Made by a program: the position numbers and the translations under genes. A stretch of 41,770 nt of DNA from Saprospiraceae bacterium (GTDB taxonomy: Bacteria; Bacteroidota; Bacteroidia; Chitinophagales; Saprospiraceae). Location: assembly GCA_028285545.1 (NCBI GenBank), contig JANQPA010000038.1:1-41770 (forward strand). Reading direction: 5' to 3'. The notes under the pieces were generated by a model that ran no database searches, was not told where the DNA came from, and saw only the letters and a list, made by a program, of their open reading frames with translations. Shown here in pieces: positions 17,865 to 26,481 of the stretch. The first letter of the stretch is position 1. The number at the start of each line of letters is the position of its first letter.

Positions 17865-17899
17865 TCAAGTCAATGGGGTATCCTGCCCCATTGACTTGA
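17865..17899. terminator. Shared bidirectional terminator
   Basis: A perfect 14-bp stem, TCAAGTCAATGGGG (17865-17878) with CCCCATTGACTTGA (17886-17899), has a 7-base loop. It lies between two convergent genes, with A/T runs on both sides. It probably serves the M1 peptidase gene on the plus strand and the DUF151 gene on the minus strand. Confidence 0.85.
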
Positions 17900-17911
17900 A
17901 TAAAAAACTAT

Positions 17912-18502
17912 TTATTGTTCTTTTTTTCGGCGATTGAGCTCATCTCGAATTTCAGCAGCACGCTCATAATCTTCCTGGGCCAAGACATCTTCCAGCATCT
18001 TATTCAGTTTATCCAGGGGATAAGAGGACAAGGTTTCCTCTCCGGCATTTCCGACAGCAACAGCATGATCGTGATCATACTCTTCATCGGCTTCCTCCAG
18101 AACAATACCTGCGGCATCGAGAATAAATTCGTAGGTATAAACAGGACAAGCAAACCGAACGGCAAGGGCTAGAGCATCAGAAGTACGAGAATCGATTTCA
18201 AAGGTTTCTCCCGCTTTCATGCAAATTAGACGGGCATAAAAAATTCCGTCGATCAGATTATTAATGACCACTTCTTTAAGCTCTATATTAAAAGTTTCGA
18301 GTGTATTTTTAAACAAATCGTGTGTGAGAGGTCTATTGGGGGTCATTCTTTCCATAGCCACAGCAATGGCCTGAGCCTCAAAACTGCCTATTACGATGGG
18401 TAACCTTCTACTTCCGTCCCGTTCACCCAAAACGACTGCATAATTATGCGATTGGGTAACACTGTGGGATAAAGCAACTATATCAAGCTCTATTTTCCTC
18501 AT
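17912..18502 (-). CDS. DUF151 bifunctional-nuclease family protein with UvrB/UvrC motif
   Basis: The product has 196 residues. The N-terminal DUF151 domain (about 1-135) shows AVVLGERDGSRRLPIVIGSFEAQ-type residues, MTPNRPLTHDL and the SRTSDALALAVR motif. The C-terminal about 35 residues (LNKMLEDVLAQEDYERAAEIRDEL) match the UVR coiled motif found in UvrB and UvrC. This two-part layout is the usual Bacteroidota form. Members have reported DNase/RNase activity in some organisms; the cellular role here is not known. It sits head-on to the M1 peptidase gene across a shared terminator. Confidence 0.92.
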   Translation of the reverse strand: MRKIELDIVALSHSVTQSHNYAVVLGERDGSRRLPIVIGSFEAQAIAVAMERMTPNRPLTHDLFKNTLETFNIELKEVVINNLIDGIFYARLICMKAGETFEIDSRTSDALALAVRFACPVYTYEFILDAAGIVLEEADEEYDHDHAVAVGNAGEETLSSYPLDKLNKMLEDVLAQEDYERAAEIRDELNRRKKEQ

Positions 18503-18707
18503 TGATATTCAAAATATCTCTGAATAAATATAATTCTTCTTTTCGTTTCTACTTCGAGTACGTAATCTACACTTCCTCTGCCAAGCTATTTCTAAATAAA
18601 AAATCAAGGATACGGAGGAGTTAAAACTTCTGATTATACACCTAAGAAATTTACGATTTTATATCAATATTCTCAAGATTTAAAATCAGGCTGCAAAGGT
18701 AATAAAT

Positions 18708-19472
18708 TTAATGTAATTCTTCTTTAGCTTTATCCCATAATGCATCCATTTCTTTCAGACTCATTTCTTCTAGGGAACGCTCCGCATTGGCTTCTATATA
18801 TTCAAATCGTCTTTTAAACTTTTGATTTACTTTTTCTAAAGCTTTTTCTGGGTCAATCCCTTGAAAACGAGCATAATTAATCAATGAAAACAATACATCT
18901 CCAAATTCATCTTCCTTTTCGGGATCAGAAAGATTTTGATCAAATGCCAATTTTAATTCAGTCATTTCCTCTTCTACCTTTTCCCAAACCTGCTCACTAT
19001 TTTCCCATTCAAAACCTACCTGCTTGGTTTTTTCCTGCATGCGATAGGCTTTTACCATTGCAGGTAAGGATTTAGGGACTCCCTGAAGAACGGATTTTTT
19101 ACCTTCTTTAAGTTTTAATTTCTCCCAATTCTGCTTTACCTGTTCTTCATTGTCTACTTTCAGGTCCCCATAAATATGAGGATGTCTTTTTATTAATTTC
19201 TCGCATACTTCATTAAGAGCATCAGCAATATTCCAGGCCTTTTGTTCGTCTGCTATTTTGGAATAAAAAACCATATGAAGCATCAGATCCCCAATTTCCT
19301 CTTTAATTCCCTCCAAATCTTCCTCCAATATTGCATCTGCCAATTCGTAGGTTTCTTCAATAGTTAAGGTTCTAAGGGTTTGAAAAGTTTGTTTACGATC
19401 CCAGGGACATTGTTCCCTAAGCTCATCCATGATTGTTAAAAGCCGCTTAAAGGCTAAAAGCTTTTCTTCCAT
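18708..19472 (-). CDS. mazG: MazG nucleoside triphosphate pyrophosphohydrolase
   Basis: The product has 254 residues, the length of two-domain MazG. It hydrolyses (d)NTPs to NMP and pyrophosphate, cleaning abnormal nucleotides. Repeat 1 shows CPWDRKQTFQTLR, the metal-binding EETYELADA and EEIGDLMLH. Repeat 2 shows EEEMTELKLAF and EFGDVLFSLINYARF. The linker has KRHPHIYGDL, a hallmark of the family. The gap to the DUF151 gene downstream on the same strand is 205 bases, with no clear terminator seen. Confidence 0.96.
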   Translation of the reverse strand: MEEKLLAFKRLLTIMDELREQCPWDRKQTFQTLRTLTIEETYELADAILEEDLEGIKEEIGDLMLHMVFYSKIADEQKAWNIADALNEVCEKLIKRHPHIYGDLKVDNEEQVKQNWEKLKLKEGKKSVLQGVPKSLPAMVKAYRMQEKTKQVGFEWENSEQVWEKVEEEMTELKLAFDQNLSDPEKEDEFGDVLFSLINYARFQGIDPEKALEKVNQKFKRRFEYIEANAERSLEEMSLKEMDALWDKAKEELH

Positions 19473-19611
19473 TACTATTACTTTTCAAAAAAAATGTGAT
19501 TTTTGCAGTCTGAAAACTTTAAAAATCCGGTTTTTAAAATGTCAGCACAAAAATAAACTGATTTTAAGAACTCAGTGTTAAATATAAAAGGACAATCAAA
19601 AAAATAAATCC

Positions 19612-19815
19612 ATGGAATTTTTATATGTGTTAGTTATTATTTTCGCTGTCTTCGGTATTTCTTTTGTAATGATAAACATTCGGTATATCGTTACCGGGAA
19701 TGAATTCAGAGGCACCTGTGCTACTAATAATCCAATGCTAAAAAATCAAATTGGTGATTGTGAGGTCTGTGGCAAAAAAGGTGATGAATTGTGTAAAATG
19801 CCGGAAGTAAAATAA
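19612..19815 (+). CDS. Small membrane protein with four cysteines (NqrM-like)
   Basis: The product has 67 residues: an N-terminal helix (about 3-22, LYVLVIIFAVFGISFVMINI), then a short soluble tail with Cys36, Cys50, Cys53 and Cys61 (GTCATNN, DCEVCGKK, LCKMP). The layout resembles the DUF539/NqrM type, which helps mature the iron site of the Na+-translocating NADH:quinone reductase, and small Bacteroidota proteins annotated as membrane or secreted. No nqr gene is nearby, so the role is an inference. The TAA stop is immediately followed by the left arm of a 178-bp palindrome. Confidence 0.7.
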   Translation: MEFLYVLVIIFAVFGISFVMINIRYIVTGNEFRGTCATNNPMLKNQIGDCEVCGKKGDELCKMPEVK

Positions 19816-19993
19816 TAATTGAGCTGAGGGCGTCTCATAACTCCTTCGTCGTTATTCAACGCCCAAGAATATTTTATTTAGGAGCAGTTTTCCTGAAAAA
19901 AACAAAGTTTTTTTCAGGAAAACTGCTCCTAAAAGAATATAATTGGCTGGCGAAAAAGGCCGAAGGTCTTTTGAGACAGCCTCAGCTCAATTA
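19816..19993. repeat. 178-bp nested palindrome joining two convergent stop codons
   Basis: The outer arms 19816-19837 and 19972-19993 are complementary over 22 bp with a 2-bp mismatch (TAATTGAGCTGAGG, then GTCTCA). A perfect inner hairpin has 27-bp arms, 19877-19903 and 19907-19933, around an AAA loop (core AGGAGCAGTTTTCCTG). The DNA in between also shows partial complementarity. The left arm starts right after the plus-strand TAA (19813-19815), and the right arm contains the minus-strand stop (19991-19993). It may be a MITE-like insertion or an elaborate bidirectional terminator. It has no transposase and no clear target-site duplication. Confidence 0.75.
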
Positions 19994-20350
19994 ATAATCA
20001 TCCAAAGCCAATAGTACTAAGGTGCAGGCATATTCAGTTTCAATACCTGACTCCTTAGCCAGTTTAAACAACTCTGAATTTTCCGTTCCAGGATTGAAAA
20101 TAATTCGTTTCGGTTTTAGACTTAATATATAGTCGTAATATTGCTTTTGTAGTTGTGGATTCAAATATAGGGTAATGGTATGGACATCTTCAATCTCAGG
20201 CCTATCCCTTATTATCTCCACTTCTCCCACTTCTCCTTCTCTAATACCAATAGGGATAACTTCAATTCCTTTATTCAACAATTTAATGATGGCACTATAC
20301 GATACCCTGTTTGGGCTGGGCGAAGCACCCAATACAACTGTTTTTTTCAT
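19991..20350 (-). CDS. CoA-binding domain protein (YccU-like Rossmann fold)
   Basis: The product has 119 residues from the ATG at 20350; a GTG two codons upstream (20356) is possible. The nucleotide-binding start KKTVVLGASPSPNRVSYSA and the later FNPGTENSELF match the CoA_binding_2 family of single-domain Rossmann proteins. The biochemical role of these proteins is unsettled. It lies 21 bases downstream of the E2 gene on the same strand and is probably co-transcribed with it. Confidence 0.88.
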   Translation of the reverse strand: MKKTVVLGASPSPNRVSYSAIIKLLNKGIEVIPIGIREGEVGEVEIIRDRPEIEDVHTITLYLNPQLQKQYYDYILSLKPKRIIFNPGTENSELFKLAKESGIETEYACTLVLLALDDY

Positions 20351-20371
20351 CTTCACAATCCTGCTAGAAAT

Positions 20372-21673
20372 TTAAACCATCAATCGGATGGGATCTTCCA
20401 GGATTTCTTTAAATGAATTTAAAAACTGTGCTCCTGTAGCTCCATCAACAACTCTGTGATCACAAGAAAGGGTCACTTTCATCATATTCCCAGGAACAAT
20501 TTCTCCATTTTTCACAATGGCTTTTGGAATAATTCCGCCTACTGCCAAAATACAAGCATCAGGAGGATTAATAATAGCTGTGAATTCTTCAATGCCAAAC
20601 ATCCCCAGGTTGGAGATGGTAAAGGTATTCCCCTGCATTTCTTCTGGCTGTAATTTGCGATTCTTGGCCTTTCCTGCCAAAGTTTTCACCTCAGTATTTA
20701 TTTGAGAAAGGGTTTTCATATCAGCATAACGAACCACCGGAACCATCAAACCTTCATCAATGGCTACAGCAACTCCGATGTTAACATCTTTATTATACCG
20801 AATTTTATCATCCATCCAGCTCGAATTGATGGCAGGATGAAGGCGAAGGGAAGCAGCCGCAGCTTTAACTATAAAGTCATTAAATGAAATCTTAGTTGGA
20901 GCCACTTCATTGACGCGTTTGCGAATTTTAATGGCCTTATCCATATTGATTTCTACTGTCAAATAGAAATGAGGGGCCGTAAATTTACTCTCACTTAAAC
21001 GCCGGGCAATCACCTTTCGCATTTGGCTGAGAGACTTATCTTCGAAGTTATCTCCGGAACCGGTAAAATTAAAAGGCACAACAGCAGGAGCCTCTGCCTG
21101 GGATTCAACACTTTTCGCTGATTCCGGAGCCGGTGCTGGTGCTGGTGCAGCTGGTGCGGGAGTTTCTTTTCTATTATCGAGAAATGCTTCGATGTCTCTT
21201 TTAACGATCCGTCCGCCATCCCCCGAACCACTAACCTCTGCCAGTTGAATACCTGACTCTTTAGCCATACTTTTTGCTAAAGGAGAGGCTTTAATGCGTT
21301 GGTTATCATTGGAAGGTGCAGGACTAGGTGCGGATTCGACTACTTGTGTTTCCTTGACAGCTTCCTCAACTGCAGGAGCATCACTACTTCCATTACTTGA
21401 AGCATTTGCTGCATCTATAGCCGCCTGCCAATCTTCTCCTTTTTCTCCAATGACAGCTATGACCCCATCAATTGGCACTGGGCCTTCTTTTATTGCAATA
21501 TGTAGTAGAACTCCATCAAAGTAACTATCTAATTCCATGGTGGCTTTATCCGTTTCGACTTCTGCAAGTGTATCACCAGCTTCCACTTCTTCTCCTACTT
21601 CTTTCATCCAGCCAATAATATTGCCCTCTTCCATGGTATCACTCATCCTGGGCATGCGAATTACCTCTGCCAT
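20372..21673 (-). CDS. Dihydrolipoamide acetyltransferase (E2) of a 2-oxoacid, probably pyruvate, dehydrogenase complex
   Basis: The product has 433 residues. The N-terminal lipoyl domain carries the lipoylated Lys43 in VETDKATMELDS. An acidic/Ala-rich linker follows. The peripheral-subunit-binding domain is at about 127-165 (KASPLAKSMAKESGIQL, SGSGDGGRIVKRDIEAFL). A Pro/Ala-rich linker (171-185) follows, then the catalytic acyltransferase domain from about 205 with His406, Asp410 and Gly411 in CDHRVVDG. One lipoyl domain and the pyruvate-type sequence suggest PDH E2. The E1 and E3 genes are not in the window. A probable two-gene unit with the downstream CoA-binding gene. Confidence 0.95.
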   Translation of the reverse strand: MAEVIRMPRMSDTMEEGNIIGWMKEVGEEVEAGDTLAEVETDKATMELDSYFDGVLLHIAIKEGPVPIDGVIAVIGEKGEDWQAAIDAANASSNGSSDAPAVEEAVKETQVVESAPSPAPSNDNQRIKASPLAKSMAKESGIQLAEVSGSGDGGRIVKRDIEAFLDNRKETPAPAAPAPAPAPESAKSVESQAEAPAVVPFNFTGSGDNFEDKSLSQMRKVIARRLSESKFTAPHFYLTVEINMDKAIKIRKRVNEVAPTKISFNDFIVKAAAASLRLHPAINSSWMDDKIRYNKDVNIGVAVAIDEGLMVPVVRYADMKTLSQINTEVKTLAGKAKNRKLQPEEMQGNTFTISNLGMFGIEEFTAIINPPDACILAVGGIIPKAIVKNGEIVPGNMMKVTLSCDHRVVDGATGAQFLNSFKEILEDPIRLMV

Positions 21674-22026
21674 ATTATGATGTTATTTTATTATTTTTCA
21701 AATAGAGTTTAATCAAATTATCTTTACTTAGATCCTTTCAATTCGCTCTGAGCATCTTGGTGATCTGTAAAGGATTGTGAGCAAGATAATATCCTGCTTT
21801 CAAAATCAAAAAATTTTGGCAAATTTATCCAATCTTACTGTAATATCCACATGAATATTCCATTAAGATTCTTTTTGATTAAATTCAACATCTAAAAGGT
21901 CCAGGATGTTCTTGGTTATGTTGAGGAGTTTGCTTAAAATTTATTTTTTAAATTGGCTGGCAGAACAGTTTTAACCAAACTTCATAATAATTATTGATTA
22001 AATAGCTTTGCTATAACCCATTTAGC
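21674..22026. other. Divergent intergenic region between the E2 gene and recR
   Basis: This 353-base spacer carries the promoters for two divergent genes. A TAGCTTTG box (22003-22010) matches the Bacteroidota -7 consensus TAnnTTTG and would give a short leader to recR; its -33 element is not obvious. On the minus strand, TAAATTTG (21827-21820) is a second match, which would leave an E2 leader of about 140 bases. I saw no coding region. Confidence 0.4.
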
Positions 22027-22641
22027 ATGAATTTTTCATCCAAATTGATTGAGGAGGGAGTTAATGCCTTTTCCAGTTTACCCGGTATCGGAAAAAAGAC
22101 CGCTCTAAGGCTGGTTCTACACCTTCTCAATCAACCAAAGGAAGTAAGTGAACAGTTTTCAGAGGCCATTTTAAAAATGCGAACGGATATCAAACAATGC
22201 AGTAAGTGCTTTAATTTATCGGATGAGCCTGTCTGTAATATTTGTTCGGATCCTCGTAGAGACCACAGTACCTTATGTATTGTAGAAAGCTTGAGAGATG
22301 TTATGGCCATTGAAGAAACAGGACAATTTAGGGGACTTTATCATATTTTGGGAGGTATAATTTCTCCTATTGAAGGAATAGGTCCTACAGACCTGACCAT
22401 TGATGATCTGATATCAAGAATTAATGCCACTGAGGTCAAGGAAGTAATCATGGCCATAAGTCCTACAATTGAAGGAGATACTACTATTTTTTATATTTCA
22501 AAAAAATTGTCTGATCTAGATGTGAAAATCAGCACCATTGCCCGTGGTGTTTCTTTTGGTGGAGAATTGGAATATGCAGATGGCATCACTCTTGGCCGTT
22601 CCATTATAGCAAGAATGCCTTATAAATTAAAGGAAGAATAG
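22027..22641 (+). CDS. recR: Recombination mediator RecR
   Basis: The product has 204 residues, the standard length. A helix-hairpin-helix at about 12-30 (LPGIGKKTALRLVLHL), a zinc finger with Cys58, Cys61, Cys70 and Cys73, then a Toprim domain (TLCIVESLRDVMAIEETGQF, GLYHILGG), and the C-terminal GVSFGGELEYADGITL Walker-B-like end are all present. It acts with RecF and RecO to load RecA on gapped DNA. The next gene starts one base after its TAG stop, so the two are probably one transcription unit. Confidence 0.97.
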   Translation: MNFSSKLIEEGVNAFSSLPGIGKKTALRLVLHLLNQPKEVSEQFSEAILKMRTDIKQCSKCFNLSDEPVCNICSDPRRDHSTLCIVESLRDVMAIEETGQFRGLYHILGGIISPIEGIGPTDLTIDDLISRINATEVKEVIMAISPTIEGDTTIFYISKKLSDLDVKISTIARGVSFGGELEYADGITLGRSIIARMPYKLKEE

Positions 22642-22642
22642 G

Positions 22643-24640
22643 ATGGCCTCTCCATCTTCCATCCAGCTATCTGTTATAATTGTCAACTATAATGTGCGGC
22701 ATTTTCTGGAACAGGCTTTAAGGGCTGTGCAGAAAGCTTCAGAAAACCTTAGGGTTGAAGTTTTTGTAGTAGACAATAATTCAGTTGATGACTCCCTGGA
22801 AATGTTATCCAGTCTTTTTCCAAATATTAAATTAATTGCCAATCAGGAGAATGTTGGTTTTTCAAAAGCCAATAACCAGGCCATCCAAAAAGCCACCGGT
22901 AAATACATTTTACTTCTTAACCCAGATACCGTAGTTGAGGAAGATACTTTCGAAAAATGTCTGTCCTTTATGGATTCTCATCCAAAGGTTGGTGGACTGG
23001 GAGTAAAAATGATTGATGGATCCGGAAAGTTTTTGCCAGAATCAAAAAGAGGCTTCCCTTCTCCATTTGTGGCATTTTGTAAAACCTTTGCTTTGTCAAA
23101 GCTTTTTCCAAAATCTAAATTATTCAACCATTATCACCTGGGGTATTTAGATAAAAATGAAAATCACCCGGTTGAAATTCTTTCAGGGGCATTCATGTGG
23201 ATACGGAAAAGTGTTTTAGATAAAATTGGAGCCCTGGACGAACAGTTTTTTATGTATGGTGAAGACATAGACCTCTCCTATCGAATTCTTCAGGCTGGTT
23301 ACAAAAATTATTACCTGGCAGATACCACCATTATTCATTATAAGGGAGAAAGCACCAAAAAGGGAAGCCTCAATTATGTAAAGGTGTTTTATAATGCTAT
23401 GATCATTTTTGCCAAAAAACATTTTCAGGGAGAAAAGGCAAAGCTTTTTGTAGCCATGTTAAAAGCGGCTATATATTTCCGTGCAGGACTGACCTTGTTT
23501 AACAACCTATTAAAAAAATTATACCTGCCTATCCTCGAAACCCTCGCCATTTATGGTGGCTTAATCCTCATTAAAGATTTCTGGGCTACCTACCATTTTA
23601 AAGATCCAGATTATTATAATGAAAGCTTTCTTTATTTCAATGCTCCTTTGTATACCCTGATTTGGGTAGCAGGAATATACTTTACCGGAGCCTATCAGAA
23701 TGTCGGTAAACTCCGATTATTATTCAGAGGGATATTTATAAGTAGTATCACCCTGGCAGCTGTATATGGATTTTTAGATTTAGAATACCGGTCCTCTAGA
23801 GCAATTATTGTCCTGGGAGCTTTTTGGACTCTGCTTTCTACTATTTCCATTCGCATGGTTCTGCATTTCATCAGATTTCGGAATTTCAATTTGGGCAGAG
23901 ATAAAAACAACAGATTGATTATTATTGGAAAAGAACAGGAAAGTCAAAGAGTTATGGGGCTTTTACAAAAGGCTCAGGTGCATAAAAATTTTATTGGCAC
24001 TGTTGCTCCGGATAAATCAGAGGATTCTTCCTCATTCCTTAGTCATTTATCACAATTAGATGAGGTGGTTCGGATTTATGATATTGAAGAAATTATTTTC
24101 TGCTCCAAAGATATCCCAGCCCAGGAAATTATTCACTGGATGTCTGTATTGGGCCCAAAGTTAACATACAGGATTGTTGCTGAAGAAAGTTGGAGTATTA
24201 TTGGCAGTCAGTCGAAAAACAGGGGTGGTGAGCTCTATACCATTGATTTGCAATTCAATATTTCCGATCCACTTACCAAGAGGAATAAACGATGGCTGGA
24301 CTTTATTTTTTCATTAATTATTTTTATTAGTCTGCCGGTTCATCTACTTTTTGTCAAAAGAAAAACTGGCCTGATCAGTAATGCCTTTTTATGTTTAATA
24401 GGGAAAAAAAGCTGGGTTGCTTATCATCCGAGTTCTTCCAATCCACTGGCACTTCCAAAAATCAAAATGGGAATCCTCAATCCATTGGATGGAGTGGCTG
24501 TGAAACAATTAGTCAATGAGGAGACCATTAATCGTTTAAACCTTCTCTATGCCAAGGATTATGAACCAACAAAAGACCTTGAAATTATATGGAGAGCCTA
24601 TTCGGAATTGGGAAGGAAGGAAAAAGCAGAAAAAGTCTAA
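22643..24640 (+). CDS. Family 2 glycosyltransferase fused to a Rossmann and degenerate sugar-phosphate-transferase-like module
   Basis: The product has 665 residues. Residues 1-270 are a WbbL-like GT2 domain: VIIVNYN, DNNSVDD (44-50), LLNPDT (91-96, DXD-type Asp95) and GEDIDLSYR (206-214). Residues about 290-410 hold four or so transmembrane helices, and 423-500 a Rossmann-like domain (RLIIIGKEQESQRVMGLLQ, EEIIFCSKDIP), as in polyprenyl glycosylphosphotransferases. The last about 120 residues start like the membrane part of such an enzyme (KRNKRWLDFIFSLIIF) but lack the Q-x-R-x-G and K-F-R-S-M core motifs, so this half looks catalytically dead. It probably adds a sugar in surface-glycan synthesis. 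Coupled to recR with a one-base gap. Confidence 0.85.
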   Translation: MASPSSIQLSVIIVNYNVRHFLEQALRAVQKASENLRVEVFVVDNNSVDDSLEMLSSLFPNIKLIANQENVGFSKANNQAIQKATGKYILLLNPDTVVEEDTFEKCLSFMDSHPKVGGLGVKMIDGSGKFLPESKRGFPSPFVAFCKTFALSKLFPKSKLFNHYHLGYLDKNENHPVEILSGAFMWIRKSVLDKIGALDEQFFMYGEDIDLSYRILQAGYKNYYLADTTIIHYKGESTKKGSLNYVKVFYNAMIIFAKKHFQGEKAKLFVAMLKAAIYFRAGLTLFNNLLKKLYLPILETLAIYGGLILIKDFWATYHFKDPDYYNESFLYFNAPLYTLIWVAGIYFTGAYQNVGKLRLLFRGIFISSITLAAVYGFLDLEYRSSRAIIVLGAFWTLLSTISIRMVLHFIRFRNFNLGRDKNNRLIIIGKEQESQRVMGLLQKAQVHKNFIGTVAPDKSEDSSSFLSHLSQLDEVVRIYDIEEIIFCSKDIPAQEIIHWMSVLGPKLTYRIVAEESWSIIGSQSKNRGGELYTIDLQFNISDPLTKRNKRWLDFIFSLIIFISLPVHLLFVKRKTGLISNAFLCLIGKKSWVAYHPSSSNPLALPKIKMGILNPLDGVAVKQLVNEETINRLNLLYAKDYEPTKDLEIIWRAYSELGRKEKAEKV

Positions 24641-24656
24641 TCCAAATCAGGCTTTA

Positions 24657-25286
24657 TTATTTTAGGGCTTCGAAATTTCTTTCCCCTGCATATATTTTAA
24701 CTGCTAAATGATTTTCAATGGGAGGAACCGGGCAAATATAACCATCACTGTAAGCACAAAAAGGATTATAGGCTTTATTAAAATCAATAATTAGTTGATT
24801 GTTTGAGATATCACTTATACGAAAATCGAGGTAACGCCCTCCCCCATAGGTTTCTTCTCCATTACTAAGGTCTTTGAAAGGAAGAAACAATTTATCTCGA
24901 TATTGAGGAAGGCGAATGAGCGTTAAGTTTTTATAAATAGTAAGCTCATATTTTTTTCCATTCAATTGAAAATGAGCCACAGCATATTTGATAAAAGACT
25001 TGGTAATACCACTATAGGTAGGCATATCAAAGGGTTTTTCACCCCTTGTTAATTCAATCTCAGCCTGGACTCTATAAGTTTCATCCGCTCTAAAATAGTC
25101 CAGCTTTCTAACTCCCTTTTTATCTAGTGGCGATTGCCCTCCATTTAAAAATCCTTGCTTGTATTCCTTACGATGTTTTTTAATCTCCTTTTTATAAGTG
25201 CCAGATGCATTTTGGCTTGATCCAATACTAATAGTACCAACCCATAGTATTGCCATTAATAATATTTCTTTTTTTCCCTTAAGCAT
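24657..25286 (-). CDS. DUF1684 family secreted protein
   Basis: The product has 209 residues with a signal peptide (MLKGKKEILLMAILWVGTIS, then IGSSQ). The C-terminal signature is very clear: YGGGRYLDFR, then DFNKAYNPFCAYSDGYICP and PPIENHLAVKIYAGE, the DUF1684 hallmark. The family function is unknown; the conserved cysteine-bearing end suggests an enzyme or metal/disulfide site, which is inference. It is convergent with the glycosyltransferase gene with only 16 bases between the stops. Confidence 0.9.
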   Translation of the reverse strand: MLKGKKEILLMAILWVGTISIGSSQNASGTYKKEIKKHRKEYKQGFLNGGQSPLDKKGVRKLDYFRADETYRVQAEIELTRGEKPFDMPTYSGITKSFIKYAVAHFQLNGKKYELTIYKNLTLIRLPQYRDKLFLPFKDLSNGEETYGGGRYLDFRISDISNNQLIIDFNKAYNPFCAYSDGYICPVPPIENHLAVKIYAGERNFEALK

Positions 25287-25330
25287 TTCCTACCATTTTC
25301 CAGGCTCAACCAAATCACTAGCCCATTCAA

Positions 25331-25362
25331 CATTTGTCATTTGTCATTTGTCATTTGTCATT
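25331..25362. repeat. 7-bp tandem repeat (CATTTGT) downstream of a stop
   Basis: Four perfect heptamers CATTTGT at 25331-25358, then CATT. On the sense strand of the downstream minus-strand gene the unit reads ACAAATG and lies 19 bases after the stop codon at 25382-25384. The flanking CATTCAAAATTAATGA words recur in the inverted repeat at 12412-12478. Confidence 0.9.
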
Positions 25363-25381
25363 CAAAATTAATGACTCAAAA

Positions 25382-26263
25382 TTAATCCGCCACAATAGCA
25401 ATTTTATTCATCCTACTAACCGCGATGCGGCTAATATTATTAATGTTATAAAATCTAAAATCGGCTATCTCACGCCACTCTGTATCTTTAAGACGATTAA
25501 ATTTATACAATTTACTTCCAGTACCCATAATAATGGTGCCATCTGATAAAACGCCAAAATCTTCTACATTAGGCAAAGTATTCGTAACAATATCTTTTTG
25601 CTGATTATAGGGATTGTATTCTACCAATTGCCACAAACCAAAAGGAGTCTTCTGAACATACATCAAATTTCCACTAGGCAGTTGACGGATACAACGCCCT
25701 ACGTTTTGGTCTATTTCAGTAAACTGATCCGTTCGCACATCAGCAATTGCCAATTTGGGGATGTCACCTATGAGAAAACAGGCCACTTGCTGACTATTGA
25801 CCCAGCAGTAATACCCAATATTGGGCATGTATTTAAAAATGGGTCGGCCATTGGTTACCCGATCCATTGGGAACTGCCATAAACGAATAAGTGTATCTCT
25901 ACCCTGAAACTCCATTCTGACTGCCGAAAAATTATAATAATCGGGCATTCTCATAGGGGAATATTCTCCTTCTGATGTGGCAGTCACCCTGGCCACAGTG
26001 CTGTCCCTTAAATTTAATCGATAAACTTCCGGCTGTAATTCGTTGGGCCTTTGAGAAGAAAGGTATAATACATCCTCTTCAAAAAACCAGGGGTGATTGT
26101 TATAACCATTTGAATTGAAAGAAGTCAAAAAACGGGGGTTGCGAAAATCAAATACGGAATCCGCTGGATGATTCAGATCAAATAAATATACGTTGGAGGA
26201 CTGGCCCATAAGACTGGACATAAAAAATACAAATCCTAAGGTCAAAAAACAGAAACGAATCAT
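25382..26263 (-). CDS. Secreted beta-propeller-like protein of unknown function
   Basis: I chose the ATG at 26263 (293 residues) because it gives a clean signal peptide (MIRFCFLTLGFVFFMSSLMG); the frame extends 10 codons further upstream. The mature part has repeating beta-rich modules (PWFFEEDVLYLSSQRPNE, GRCIRQLPSGNLMYVQ, FGVLSDGTIIMGTGSKLYKF), like TolB/PD40-type or WD-like propellers that read out values. No catalytic motif is seen. It stands alone; upstream lies the long leader region of the aromatic operon, divergent to it. Confidence 0.75.
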   Translation of the reverse strand: MIRFCFLTLGFVFFMSSLMGQSSNVYLFDLNHPADSVFDFRNPRFLTSFNSNGYNNHPWFFEEDVLYLSSQRPNELQPEVYRLNLRDSTVARVTATSEGEYSPMRMPDYYNFSAVRMEFQGRDTLIRLWQFPMDRVTNGRPIFKYMPNIGYYCWVNSQQVACFLIGDIPKLAIADVRTDQFTEIDQNVGRCIRQLPSGNLMYVQKTPFGLWQLVEYNPYNQQKDIVTNTLPNVEDFGVLSDGTIIMGTGSKLYKFNRLKDTEWREIADFRFYNINNISRIAVSRMNKIAIVAD

Positions 26264-26428
26264 GTTATGTAATTGAGATAAAAAAATGGTCAATTGTATT
26301 TGAGCAAAGATAAAATCTTAAGTGTAAAAATGGAGTCTTTACAAAAATCCAATAACTAAGGAATATAACGATCACTTAGATATCGTAATATACATCAATT
26401 TTAATTTTCTATATTTTTCTATGTAAGC

Positions 26429-26459
26429 TTGTGTCCTCCAGAATATTTATTTACGTTTG
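26429..26459 (+). promoter_or_regulatory. Candidate promoter of the aromatic operon leader
   Basis: TACGTTTG at 26452-26459 matches the Bacteroidota -7 consensus TAnnTTTG exactly. A TTG at 26429-26431 sits 20 bases upstream, the right place for a -33 element. Transcription would begin near 26464-26467, about 15-18 bases before the first leader ATG. The rest of 26264-26428 shows nothing else I can support. Confidence 0.6.
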
Positions 26460-26481
26460 TATCAATGATTATCAAATATTG

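Noticed and set aside
19612-19815. Confident naming of the four-cysteine small protein as NqrM
   Set aside because: Shape and cysteines are similar, but no nqr genes are nearby and spacing is not a clear match; left as a possibility.
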